A stretch of DNA of 64,000 nucleotides from Algoriphagus sp. CAU 1675 (GTDB lineage: Bacteria > Bacteroidota > Bacteroidia > Cytophagales > Cyclobacteriaceae). Shown here piece after piece: positions 54,503 through 63,367 of this stretch. The notes beneath the pieces are model-generated. The model was not told the origin of the DNA and did not search any database. It saw only the letters and a list, made by a program, of their open reading frames with translations. The stretch lies in the NCBI RefSeq assembly GCF_029222925.1, contig NZ_JARHUI010000001.1, positions 434,986 to 498,985 of the forward strand. Reading direction: 5' to 3'. Positions within the stretch are counted from its first letter, which is position 1, and the number at the start of each line of letters is the position of its first letter. Made by a program: the position numbers and the translations under genes.

Positions 54503-55816
54503 ATGAAAAACCAGAATTCCCGCAGAGATTTTATCAAAACCTCCGCTCTTGTTACGGGAGGCATGCTGACTTCTCCCTTTATTGTTCCCGGAGCTTATGC
54601 TGCGCCTGAAAACCATCTTAAACTTGCCTTGATTGGTTGTGGAGGAAGAGGAACCGGAGCGGTTTTCCAGGCATTTGAAACTGGGCATCCCATCAAGTTA
54701 GTAGCCATGGCAGATGCTTTCAGGGATCGCCTTGACAATAGTTTGAAGCCTATTCTGGATAAATATGGAGCGGAAAAGGTGGATGTTCCAGAAGATCGGA
54801 AATTTGTGGGTTTTGATGCCTACAAGCATGCCATAGCCGAAGCTGATGTAGTAATACTCGCTACCCCTCCAGGTTTCAGACCTTCCCATTTTGAAGAGGC
54901 CGTGAAGCAGGGGAAGCAGATTTTTATGGAAAAGCCAGTAGCTACAGACGCTGCCGGTATCCGGAGAGTATTGGCAGCTGCTGAAGAAGCGAAAGCCAAA
55001 AAGCTGAATGTGGTCGTTGGTCTACAAAGGCATTATCAAAACAATTACCGAGAAACCATCAAGCGGATTCATGATGGAGCTATAGGAGATGTTATTGGTG
55101 GACAGGTCTATTGGAATGATGGTGGCGTATGGGTAAGGGAACGTAAACCGGAACAGACTGAAATGGAATACCAGATGAGAAACTGGTATTATTTCAACTG
55201 GCTTTGTGGGGACCATATCACTGAGCAGCATGTCCATAATATCGACATTGCCAACTGGGTGAAGCAAAGCTACCCTGTGAAAGCAGAAGGTACGGGTGGA
55301 CGATTGGTACGTACAGGAAAAGATCACGGGGAGATTTTCGATCATCATGTTTTGACTTTTACCTATGCAGATGGTTCTGTTATCCACAGCGAATGCCGCC
55401 ATTTTCCGGGTGCTACCAATAGAGTGGATGAAAGTTTCCAAGGATCTAAGGGGAAAGTGTATCTAAGTGCTGGAAACCACGGAAATATTACTGATTGGAA
55501 GGGTAATGCTATTTATACCCACAACCGTGATAATAATCCTAATCCTTATCAACAAGAGCATGATGAGCTTTGGGCTGCTATAGTCAAAGGGGAATACAAA
55601 TTTGCAGATGCTGAAAATGCGGCAAAAAGTACCATGACAGCAATCATGGGTAGATACGCAACCTATTCCGGAAAAGTATTGACTTGGGATGAGGCACTGA
55701 ATGGAACGGTGGACCTGTTCCCAGAGACCCTAGCTTGGGATGCAATGCCTAAAATCCTTCCAAATGAGGAGGGTTATTATCCACATGCAATTCCCGGAAA
55801 AACAAAAGTGATCTAA
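54503..55816 (+). CDS. Tat-exported Gfo/Idh/MocA oxidoreductase
   Basis: ATG 54503 gives 437 residues with a twin-arginine signal NSRRDFIKTS. The Rossmann domain begins KLALIGCGGRGTGAV, with the EKPV motif near 149. GLQRHYQNNYRETIKRIHDG and WLCGDHITEQHVHNID contain the substrate histidines. It is predicted to be periplasmic, with NAD(P) bound tightly, acting on a sugar. The next gene starts one base after its stop. Confidence 0.92.
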   Translation: MKNQNSRRDFIKTSALVTGGMLTSPFIVPGAYAAPENHLKLALIGCGGRGTGAVFQAFETGHPIKLVAMADAFRDRLDNSLKPILDKYGAEKVDVPEDRKFVGFDAYKHAIAEADVVILATPPGFRPSHFEEAVKQGKQIFMEKPVATDAAGIRRVLAAAEEAKAKKLNVVVGLQRHYQNNYRETIKRIHDGAIGDVIGGQVYWNDGGVWVRERKPEQTEMEYQMRNWYYFNWLCGDHITEQHVHNIDIANWVKQSYPVKAEGTGGRLVRTGKDHGEIFDHHVLTFTYADGSVIHSECRHFPGATNRVDESFQGSKGKVYLSAGNHGNITDWKGNAIYTHNRDNNPNPYQQEHDELWAAIVKGEYKFADAENAAKSTMTAIMGRYATYSGKVLTWDEALNGTVDLFPETLAWDAMPKILPNEEGYYPHAIPGKTKVI

Positions 55817-55817
55817 G

Positions 55818-56729
55818 ATGAAAAGAAGAGGATTTATCAAAAATATTGGCTTAGGAAGTGCCGTATTTGGACTTTCAGGAGCTGCGGGGTTTCCTGCTTT
55901 TGCAGAAGAAAGAAAGGCATCGGCATTCAAAATGGACTTTGCACCCCACTTCGGGATGTTTAAAAATTCGGCTCCCGGTGGAATTGTGGATGAATTGAAG
56001 TTTATGGCTGATCAGGGATTCCGTTCATTGGAAGATAATGGCATGCTGGGAAGGTCTGTAGAAGATCAAAACTTGATTGCCAAAACCATGGAGCAACTCG
56101 GCATGAGGATGGGAGTATTTGTTGTGGATGGAGGGGACAATTGGAAAGTATCTTTGACTACCGGGAAGCAGGAGTTTTTGGACACCTTTCTTGATACTTG
56201 TAGGAAATCGGTGGAGGTTGCCAAGCGGGTAAATGCCAAATGGATGACTGTAGTCCCTGGTTATTTCGAAAGAAGGTTGCCTATGGGAGTACAAACAGGA
56301 AATGTCATTGAAGCGTTGAAAAGAGGGGCGGAAATATTTGAACCTCACGGTTTGACAATGGTATTGGAGCCTTTGAGTGATAATCCAGATCTGTTTTTGC
56401 GGCATGCAGATCAGAGTTATATGATCTGTAAGGCTGTGGACAGTCCAGCCTGCAAAATCCTGTACGACATCTATCATATGCAGCGAAATGAAGGCAACTT
56501 GATCGCTACTATGGAGAAAACCTGGGATGAAATAGCATACATTCAGATCGGTGACAATCCCGGAAGAAAAGAGCCGGGAACAGGAGAAGTCAACTTTTCC
56601 AATGTCTTCAAGTTCATTCACGAGAAGGGCTTTAAGGGGATATTGGGAATGGAACACGGAAATGCCCTCCCTGGGAAAGACGGAGAAATGGCCTTGATTG
56701 AGGCCTACCGAAAGGTTGATATTGCATAA
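55818..56729 (+). CDS. Tat-exported sugar isomerase-like TIM-barrel protein (hydroxypyruvate isomerase family)
   Basis: The 303-residue protein has a Tat-like signal (MKRRGFIKNI) followed by a xylose isomerase-like barrel. The metal residues E, D, H and E are in LEPLSDNP, YDIYHMQRNEG, QIGDNPGRKEPGTGE and GMEHGN. These resemble hydroxypyruvate isomerase-type enzymes. Together with the oxidoreductase it suggests a periplasmic sugar-acid conversion; the substrate is inference. The next gene follows 10 bases after the stop. Confidence 0.9.
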   Translation: MKRRGFIKNIGLGSAVFGLSGAAGFPAFAEERKASAFKMDFAPHFGMFKNSAPGGIVDELKFMADQGFRSLEDNGMLGRSVEDQNLIAKTMEQLGMRMGVFVVDGGDNWKVSLTTGKQEFLDTFLDTCRKSVEVAKRVNAKWMTVVPGYFERRLPMGVQTGNVIEALKRGAEIFEPHGLTMVLEPLSDNPDLFLRHADQSYMICKAVDSPACKILYDIYHMQRNEGNLIATMEKTWDEIAYIQIGDNPGRKEPGTGEVNFSNVFKFIHEKGFKGILGMEHGNALPGKDGEMALIEAYRKVDIA

Positions 56730-56739
56730 TCCAAAATCA

Positions 56740-57777
56740 ATGATCCGAAAAAATCTCCTTGCGCTATCAGTTTTGATAGCGCTTTTTTCCTGCCAAAAAG
56801 CCGAAGTAAAAAGAAAAGCAAGTGCTCCGTCGGGCTGGGAAATATTTGAAGCTCCGGTAAAAGCTTCCTTGAGGGGGCTTGCACCAGTGGATGAGGATGT
56901 GGCCTGGGCCAGTGGAAGCGGAGGCACTTGGCTTCGAACAATCGATGGAGGAAAATCCTGGGAGTTTGGAGTGATTGACGGCTTGGATACGGTAGATTTC
57001 AGGTCCATTTATGCTTTTGATGCCGAGAAGGCAGTGGCAGTCTCTGCCGGTCAACCAGCAGTAATCTACAAAACCACAGATGGGGGTAAAACCTGGGAAT
57101 TAAAGCATCAGGAATCTAAAGCCGCTTTTCTGGATGGGATTTCTTTTGCTAATTCCAACAGGGGCTATGTATTCGGTGATCCTGTGGACGGCAAATGGAT
57201 GATTCTGGAGACCCTGGATCAGGGAGAAAGCTGGAAGTCTCTGGATTCTTTGCCGGAGGCAGCTGAAGGAGAGGCCGGCTTTGCCGCTAGTGCTTCTTCT
57301 CTTCTGGCTGAGGGAGATCAAATTTGGCTGGGGAGTGGGGGGTCGTTTTCAGCCCTGTATAGTTCAGCGGATAAAGGAAAAAGCTGGGAAAAGATAAAAA
57401 ACCCTTTGATTCAGGGAGAATCTTCCCAGGGAGTTTTTGCGCTGACCAGTTTGGGAAAAGGAAGAATTGTGGCAGTTGGAGGAGATTTCTTAAAAGAGAA
57501 TTCCAAGAAGGGAAATCTGGGACTTTTTGATGGGAAAGAGAAAACCTGGCTGCAAACTCAGGAATCCCCAGAAGGTTATAGGTCCGGGGTGGCCTATTTT
57601 CCCGAACAGGATTGGGTAATCACAGTTGGGCCTTCCGGAGGGGATTTTTCCAAAGACGGTGGGCTTAATTGGCTTAGTTTATCCGAGGAAGGCTTTCATT
57701 CTGTGAAGCTGAGCAATAATGGAAAGGCAATATGGGCTTCCGGAGGAGGAGGGAAAATAGCCAAAATGAAGTATTAA
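56740..57777 (+). CDS. YCF48-repeat lipoprotein
   Basis: ATG 56740 gives MIRKNLLALSVLIALFSC, a lipoprotein signal with C18. Several 'W.T.DGG.TWE' beta-propeller repeats follow, for example TIDGGKSWEF and TTDGGKTWEL; the 345 residues fit a short propeller related to YCF48/HCF136. It is the last gene of the sugar operon and shares the fold of the much longer T9SS protein at 49.7 kb. Confidence 0.88.
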   Translation: MIRKNLLALSVLIALFSCQKAEVKRKASAPSGWEIFEAPVKASLRGLAPVDEDVAWASGSGGTWLRTIDGGKSWEFGVIDGLDTVDFRSIYAFDAEKAVAVSAGQPAVIYKTTDGGKTWELKHQESKAAFLDGISFANSNRGYVFGDPVDGKWMILETLDQGESWKSLDSLPEAAEGEAGFAASASSLLAEGDQIWLGSGGSFSALYSSADKGKSWEKIKNPLIQGESSQGVFALTSLGKGRIVAVGGDFLKENSKKGNLGLFDGKEKTWLQTQESPEGYRSGVAYFPEQDWVITVGPSGGDFSKDGGLNWLSLSEEGFHSVKLSNNGKAIWASGGGGKIAKMKY

Positions 57778-57939
57778 AAAAGAAGTTTGAGTTTGGAAAG
57801 CACTTTTCTGACCAGACAATTTTTTATCAAAAAAATCTAAAGTTTTAAAAGCAGAGATGCTTGGATAGTAAGTCCCTGTATTATCTTTAGGAGAAAGTAT
57901 ATTTTATTGATTATTTGAATATTCAGAATCGGTCTCAAA
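57778..57939. other. intergenic region before the HisA-like gene
   Basis: These 162 bases hold no gene or hairpin that I can support, although they must contain the promoter of the HisA-like gene. Confidence 0.5.
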
Positions 57940-58674
57940 ATGTTTGAAATAGTTCCATCAATTTGGCTCATCAACGGGAAATGTGTTCGCCTCGAAAGAG
58001 GGGATTTTTCCACAGAAGAGGTGATTTCCAACAATCCATTGGAGATTGCACAAAGGTTTGAGTCTATTGGACTAAAGCGTCTCCATTTGGTGGATTTGGA
58101 TGGTGCCAGAAGAGGAGAGCCCAAAAACTACCATATTCTGGAAGCCATTGCGGGTTATACAAATTTAAATATCGACTTTACTGGAGGAATCACTACGGAT
58201 GGGGATGTGATCAAGTCCTTCGAGTTTGGGGCTAAGAGTGTCACTATTTCATCCGCTGCTGCAAATTATCCAGAGCGATTTGCAGGTTTCATTATGTCCT
58301 ACGGAAGGGAGAAAATTAATTTAGCTGCCGATACCAATCCAAGCGATCATAAAATCAAAATCCGAGGATGGTTGAAAAAAACCAGTATTGATCTGTACGA
58401 GCATATTGAGTTTTTCTATGAGCGGGGGCTCAAATACCTCAAGTGTTCGGATGTCAGTCGGGACGGGGTTATGGAAGGGCCAAATTTTGAATTGTACAAA
58501 GAAATCATGAAGCGCTTCCCTTCAATCCATTTGGCTGCAAGTGGAGGAGTTCGAAACATAGATGATTTCAGAAAACTCCGGGATATAGGTGTTCATTCCG
58601 CAGTATTCGGAAGAGCTTATTATGAGGGAATGATCAGTTTGGATGACTTACAGGCCTTTTTGGCGGAGATATAA
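57940..58674 (+). CDS. HisA-like TIM-barrel protein with altered first catalytic motif
   Basis: The 244-residue protein follows the HisA pattern: KCVRLERGDF, LHLVDLDGARRGEP, ASGGVRN and DVSRDG (D171). HisA uses an aspartate in PAxDL near residue 8; here the stretch is VPSIWLINGK with W9 at that place. The general fold is clear, but isomerase activity is doubtful. It is far from any other his gene, so it may be a paralogue with another substrate. The true his operon is not in this window. Confidence 0.85.
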   Translation: MFEIVPSIWLINGKCVRLERGDFSTEEVISNNPLEIAQRFESIGLKRLHLVDLDGARRGEPKNYHILEAIAGYTNLNIDFTGGITTDGDVIKSFEFGAKSVTISSAAANYPERFAGFIMSYGREKINLAADTNPSDHKIKIRGWLKKTSIDLYEHIEFFYERGLKYLKCSDVSRDGVMEGPNFELYKEIMKRFPSIHLAASGGVRNIDDFRKLRDIGVHSAVFGRAYYEGMISLDDLQAFLAEI

Positions 58675-58676
58675 AA

Positions 58677-58703
58677 AAAAGAGGCAAAACTGCCTCTTTT
58701 TTA
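58677..58703. terminator. bidirectional terminator between the HisA-like gene and the small exported protein gene
   Basis: AAAAGAGGCA, AAAC and TGCCTCTTTT form a perfect stem between converging genes, flanked by A and T runs. Confidence 0.85.
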
Positions 58704-58725
58704 TTGTTATATAAGAAAACACAAA

Positions 58726-59073
58726 TTAGTCTGCTTTGAATTTGTCCACTACGTAAAGGAAAATATTAAAGGACAAAGTGGATGGAACAGGTTCAACTTT
58801 TTTCCCTTCCGGGCTGATCACAATTTCTCTTCTTATCGGAGTTGAATTAATTGGAAGAGGAGTTTGCTTTGGAGTCACAACTTTCGGGATAACTACCTCA
58901 TTGGAAGTAGTATGATCCTCAACCACAGGTCGATCCAAAACTCTTGGGTTTTCGAACTCTACTTTCTCTTGTTCAGTCTGCGCCAAAGAATCTCCTGCCC
59001 AAAGGCACATTCCCAAAACAGCAACTGCACAAGTGCCTATTTTTTTAAGTGGAAATGATGAATTGTTGAACAT
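58726..59073 (-). CDS. small exported protein, unknown function
   Basis: The 115-residue protein has a signal peptide (cleavage near AQTEQE) and a proline- and valine-rich mature part without a recognised domain. No cysteine lies in the mature part. I do not recognise a family. It is divergent from csaA. Confidence 0.65.
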   Translation of the reverse strand: MFNNSSFPLKKIGTCAVAVLGMCLWAGDSLAQTEQEKVEFENPRVLDRPVVEDHTTSNEVVIPKVVTPKQTPLPINSTPIRREIVISPEGKKVEPVPSTLSFNIFLYVVDKFKAD

Positions 59074-59146
59074 TTCAGTAATTGGATTGCTGAGGGTTAA
59101 CTTTTAGGTTTGTAAAAGGTTCCTAAAAATAGTAAAAAAATTGTCT

Positions 59147-59485
59147 ATGCAAACGATTGACATGGAAGATTTCGCCAAAATTGATTTGAGGGTGGGGACA
59201 ATTATTCAAGTAGAGAATTTTGCGAAAGCCCGTAAGCCAGCCTATAAAATTTGGGTGGACCTTGGTGAAACTATTGGCATAAAAAAATCATCCGCTCAAA
59301 TCACCCAAATTTATAAACCTGAAGAGCTCCTCGGAAGACAGGTGATTTGTGTAGTCAATTTTAAGCCGCGCCAAATTGCCGACTTCATGTCAGAGATTCT
59401 GATTACAGGATTTGGGACAGAAGAAGGAGGGATTGTCCTGGCGGGTGTAGAACGCCCGGTTCCCAATGGAGCAAGGCTTCATTGA
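59147..59485 (+). CDS. csaA: tRNA-binding-domain protein CsaA
   Basis: ATG 59147 (MQTIDMEDF) gives 112 residues; the longer frame starts with TTG. The protein is a single EMAP-II/tRNA-binding OB fold with DLRVGTI near 15-21 and [21 protein letters not shown] sequence. CsaA has chaperone-like, secretion-related activity in Bacillus. It is monocistronic. The related domain in MetG is much larger, so this is the stand-alone form. Confidence 0.93.
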   Translation: MQTIDMEDFAKIDLRVGTIIQVENFAKARKPAYKIWVDLGETIGIKKSSAQITQIYKPEELLGRQVICVVNFKPRQIADFMSEILITGFGTEEGGIVLAGVERPVPNGARLH

Positions 59486-59543
59486 GGTTTTCTAATTATC
59501 TTCAGGGGTCTTAATTTATTTTCTCCCAATCAGTTTCAGCATC

Positions 59544-61052
59544 ATGAAATCCCTTCTTTTCCTTTGTCTATTATTTTCAAGCCTTTTTGGCCAATCTGCT
59601 ATTGCCCAGGATTCGACAAAAGTCATCCCTGAACCCAAGCGCTTTGAGGCGAGCCATACTGGAACTTTCAATAATCAGAAGATCAACTATAAGTCTGTGG
59701 TGGAAGAGACTTTCCTTCGGAATTCAAAAGGTGAGGTGGCAGCTTCCCTTTGGAGTACAGCCTATCTGAAAGATGGAGCAGAGCCCTCTTCGCGTCCTGT
59801 GACCTTTATTTTCAACGGAGGACCGGGTTCGGCTTCAATTTGGCTTCATATGGGATTTTTTGGCCCAAAAGTCGTCAAAGTGGATTCTGAGGCACAAGAA
59901 GATGACGGTGCCGCACCTTACAGGGTTGTGGACAATACTTCAGCCCTTTTGGATATCACGGACTTGGTATTTGTGGATCCAATTGGTACGGGATATAGTC
60001 AGGTGCTTGGTGCGGGGAAAAATGAGGACTATTGGGGATTGGTAGAGGATGCCAACTCCATCGCGCAGTTTATCAGAATTTGGATCAGCAAAAACCAGCG
60101 TTGGCAGGCCCCCAAATTTTTAGCTGGGGAAAGTTTTGGAACCACCCGTGCAGCGAAGGTAGCCGAGGTACTGGAGGGAGATGGCCAGCATGTTGCCCTA
60201 AACGGGATCATTTTGATTTCCCAGGCCTTGGATTATCAAGGCTCGTCTTCTTGGGAGGATAATTTGACTTCCTTCTTTACCTATATTCCTGCTATGGCTG
60301 TGACTGCCAGATATCATGGAAAAGCCGGTCAGGGTAAATCCATTTCAGAATTTGCTGCCGAGGCACGTGATTTTGCTTATACTACCTATTTGCCCTATTT
60401 GTATTTGGGGGCAAAGAATTCACCGGAGAAAGATGAAGAGATAGCAGAGAAATTGGCCTATTTCACAGGCTTGAACAAGGCTTATATCCTGCGCTCGGAC
60501 AATCAGATCCAGATGCACCGATTCAAAAAAGAATTGCTGAGGGAAGAGGGGAAAGCAATTGGGACTTTGGATGGGAGATTTTCCTCGGAAGAGACGGACA
60601 AAGCTTCCGAAGGCCCAGTACTCGGGGATCCCAGTGATTATATGACCGAAGGGGCCTATACCGCGGCTTTTAATCACTACCTCGATGTCGGGTTGAAGGT
60701 GAAAATGGATCGGCCCTATCTGGCGTCCAATAGTCAGATTGGAGGGGCTTGGAGATGGAGGCCTGTTCCTGATGGACGCTATTGGGAGCCAAGTTTTGTA
60801 AGTACTGCAAGAGCATTAAGTGAGGTGATGCATCGCAACCCTAAAATGAAGGTAATGGTGGCAAACGGATATTATGATTTGATCACTCCGTTTTTTGATG
60901 CTGAGTTTACCTTTGCCAGATATGATTTTCCTCAGGACCGCATCCAAATGTACTATTATGAAGCCGGCCATATGATGTACAACCGGCAAGAGGATTTTGA
61001 CAGTTTAGCCCAGGATATTCGAGGCTTTATGAATGGAGTCTTGAAAAGATAA
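59544..61052 (+). CDS. S10 family serine carboxypeptidase-like protein
   Basis: A 502-residue exported protein with a signal peptide (cleaved near AIAQDS). FNGGPGSAS is the oxyanion motif, the catalytic serine lies in GESFGTTR, and the aspartate and histidine lie near YDLITPFFD and AGHMMY. This corresponds to the peptidase S10 triad. It is predicted periplasmic or surface. It faces the GH3 gene end to end. Confidence 0.93.
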   Translation: MKSLLFLCLLFSSLFGQSAIAQDSTKVIPEPKRFEASHTGTFNNQKINYKSVVEETFLRNSKGEVAASLWSTAYLKDGAEPSSRPVTFIFNGGPGSASIWLHMGFFGPKVVKVDSEAQEDDGAAPYRVVDNTSALLDITDLVFVDPIGTGYSQVLGAGKNEDYWGLVEDANSIAQFIRIWISKNQRWQAPKFLAGESFGTTRAAKVAEVLEGDGQHVALNGIILISQALDYQGSSSWEDNLTSFFTYIPAMAVTARYHGKAGQGKSISEFAAEARDFAYTTYLPYLYLGAKNSPEKDEEIAEKLAYFTGLNKAYILRSDNQIQMHRFKKELLREEGKAIGTLDGRFSSEETDKASEGPVLGDPSDYMTEGAYTAAFNHYLDVGLKVKMDRPYLASNSQIGGAWRWRPVPDGRYWEPSFVSTARALSEVMHRNPKMKVMVANGYYDLITPFFDAEFTFARYDFPQDRIQMYYYEAGHMMYNRQEDFDSLAQDIRGFMNGVLKR

Positions 61053-61099
61053 AGTAGGTCTTCCCTGTTTTGGGCTGAATCTTTAAACCATCCCGTGGT

Positions 61100-62629
61100 T
61101 TAGGAATTTCTGTCCAACAAAGGGAGGATTTCTTCCAGGTATTCACGGGTGTTCGAAAGTCGGGGGACTTTGTGTTGTCCTCCGAGTTTTCCTTTACCCC
61201 CTAACCATTTTTCAAAAATTCCAGTTGGGGCATGGTGAACCAGTGGTTCCCGGAGTGCCAGATCCTTATACCTTTTGGCATCATAGTCAGAGTTGATTTC
61301 CCGTAAATGCCTATCCAATATCTCGTTGAAAAGCTGTGGATCATCGGGTGGAGTGATAAACTCAACTACCCACTCGTGAGCGCCTTTTGCACCAGTTTTG
61401 TCAAAATACAATGGGGCTGCGGTAAAATTGGAAATGGTGGCATGGGTTTGTTCCGCCGCAAATTGAATTGCCTTCTCCGCATTTTCCACGATTACTTCTT
61501 CTCCAAAGGCATTGATAAAATGCTTGGTCCGTCCCGAAATCTTGAACCGATAAGGGCTGGTCGAGGTAAAACGTACCGTGTCTCCAATTTTATATCTCCA
61601 AAGGCCACCATTGGTACTGATCACTAAAGCATAGTTTTTTCCAGCTTCCACTTCTTGCAAAGGGATGATTTTTGGATCTTCTTTTTCCCATTCTTCCATG
61701 GGAATGAACTCATAAAAAATCCCATAATCCAAAAGCAAGAGTAATTCGTCAGAATCAGGCTGATCCTGTAGACCAAAAAAGCCTTCAGAGGCATTGTAGG
61801 TCTCCATATACCGCATTTTTTCGGAAGGGATCAGCTCATGGAATAAGGAACGATAGGGCCCAAAAGCTACAGCTCCGTGAAAGAAGACTTCAAGATTTGG
61901 CCAAACCTCCAGGATATTTTTGGCCTTTTTGATTTCCAGAATTTTGCGGAGCAAAACAATGGTCCAAGTTGGGACTCCGGCAATGCTGACCACATTTTCA
62001 TCCATGGTTTCCCTGGCCATTTTTTCAATTTTGGCTTCCCATTCTCGCATGAGTGCAGTTTCTAGGGAGGGAGTCCGAACAAATTGGGCCCAGATGGGAA
62101 GGTTTTGCATAATTACGGCTGAGATGTCGCCAGCTGATGCTTTTCCCTGTGGGTTGAAAGGGTTCTTTTCCAAGGCTCCCCCGATGGATAAGCTCTTGCC
62201 GGAAAAGAGTTTGGAGTCTGGAAAATTGTTGACATAGATAGATACCATGTCTTTTCCGCCTTTATAATGACAGTCTTCCAGGCTTTCCTGAGATACCGGG
62301 ATATACTTGCTTCGGGAAGAGGTGGTCCCTGATGATTTGGCAAACCAGTCGATATCGGTGTTCCAAAGGACATTTTGTGTCCCCTTCATAGTCTTGTCTA
62401 TATACGGCTGAATCCCTTCATAGTCCAAAACCGGAACTTTCCGAGCAAAATCCTGATAGGATTGAATGGACGAAAAACCATATTCGTTCCCAAATTCAGT
62501 GCGCTTTCCAGCCTCCAACAGGGATTTGAAAATTGCCTGTTGAGCTTCAATGGGGTTTTTCTTAAAGTTCTCTATTTGACCCAGTCGGCTTTTAAAAATC
62601 CAGGTCATGAAGCTGTTAAGCACTTCCAT
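61100..62629 (-). CDS. GH3 auxin-responsive promoter family protein
   Basis: A 509-residue adenylating enzyme of the GH3 fold. AKSSGTTSSRSKYIP is the ATP loop, NASEGFFG and SGRTKHFINAFGEE are further adenylate motifs. In plants, GH3 joins amino acids to hormones; the bacterial substrate is unknown. The ATG overlaps the lptB stop by one base (TGATG), so it is co-translated with a lipopolysaccharide transport gene. Confidence 0.9.
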   Translation of the reverse strand: MEVLNSFMTWIFKSRLGQIENFKKNPIEAQQAIFKSLLEAGKRTEFGNEYGFSSIQSYQDFARKVPVLDYEGIQPYIDKTMKGTQNVLWNTDIDWFAKSSGTTSSRSKYIPVSQESLEDCHYKGGKDMVSIYVNNFPDSKLFSGKSLSIGGALEKNPFNPQGKASAGDISAVIMQNLPIWAQFVRTPSLETALMREWEAKIEKMARETMDENVVSIAGVPTWTIVLLRKILEIKKAKNILEVWPNLEVFFHGAVAFGPYRSLFHELIPSEKMRYMETYNASEGFFGLQDQPDSDELLLLLDYGIFYEFIPMEEWEKEDPKIIPLQEVEAGKNYALVISTNGGLWRYKIGDTVRFTSTSPYRFKISGRTKHFINAFGEEVIVENAEKAIQFAAEQTHATISNFTAAPLYFDKTGAKGAHEWVVEFITPPDDPQLFNEILDRHLREINSDYDAKRYKDLALREPLVHHAPTGIFEKWLGGKGKLGGQHKVPRLSNTREYLEEILPLLDRNS

Positions 62630-63366
62630 CAGTTAAAAACTTTACGTTTCAGCTCAAAATGGCTTCCTAGATAAACTTTTCTTACCTGTTCATCAGCTGC
62701 CAATTCTTCTGCTGTCCCAGCTTTTAGTAGTTTGCCCTCAAACATTAAATAAGCTCTGTCGGTAATTGAAAGGGTTTCGTTGACATTGTGGTCTGTGATC
62801 AGAATCCCGATGTTTTTGGTCTTCAGTTTGGCGACTATGGTTTGGATTTCCTCAACCGCAATCGGGTCTACGCCTGCAAAGGGCTCATCCAAAAGAACGA
62901 ATTTGGGATCTACTGCCAGAGCACGGGCGATTTCTGTCCGCCTTCTTTCCCCACCCGAAAGGACCATTCCCAGATTTTTCCGCACATGGGTCAAGCTAAA
63001 CTCCTCGAGAAGACTGTCAACCTTTTCCTTTTGTTGTTGCTTAGGCAAGTCGGTCATTTCCAGCACTGCCATGATGTTTTCCTCCACAGAAAGTTTTCTA
63101 AACACGGAGGCTTCCTGCGCCAAGTACCCAATTCCTAATTTGGCCCTTTTGTACATGGGAAGACTTGTAATGTCCTCTTTTTCCAGAAAAATCTTGCCTT
63201 CGTTGGGTTGGATCAATCCCACAATCATGTAGAAAGAGGTGGTCTTTCCAGCGCCATTCGGTCCCAAAAGTCCGACGATTTCCCCTTGCTCGACCTCGAC
63301 GGAAATATCGTTGACCACTCGTCTTCCTTTGTAAATTTTTACCAAATGTTCTGCCCGGAGTTTCAT
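62629..63366 (-). CDS. lptB: LPS export ABC transporter ATP-binding protein LptB
   Basis: ATG 63364-63366 gives 245 residues; the ORF extends with a TTG. Walker A is GPNGAGKTT, the signature is LSGGERRR, Walker B is [13 protein letters not shown], and ITDHNV is the H-loop. LptB powers LPS movement from the inner membrane through LptFGC. It lies one base after the recJ stop and overlaps the GH3 gene. Confidence 0.95.
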   Translation of the reverse strand: MKLRAEHLVKIYKGRRVVNDISVEVEQGEIVGLLGPNGAGKTTSFYMIVGLIQPNEGKIFLEKEDITSLPMYKRAKLGIGYLAQEASVFRKLSVEENIMAVLEMTDLPKQQQKEKVDSLLEEFSLTHVRKNLGMVLSGGERRRTEIARALAVDPKFVLLDEPFAGVDPIAVEEIQTIVAKLKTKNIGILITDHNVNETLSITDRAYLMFEGKLLKAGTAEELAADEQVRKVYLGSHFELKRKVFN

Positions 63367-63367
63367 C

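Noticed and set aside
56025..57008. Long antisense frame of 327 codons on the minus strand
   Set aside because: It lies opposite the TIM-barrel and YCF48 genes, has a low-complexity composition and no recognisable domain; it is a shadow of the real genes.
61084..61102. Terminator hairpin TAAACCA/TGGTTTA between the S10 peptidase and GH3 genes
   Set aside because: The seven-base stem has no T-run on either strand, and it overlaps the GH3 stop; it may be chance.
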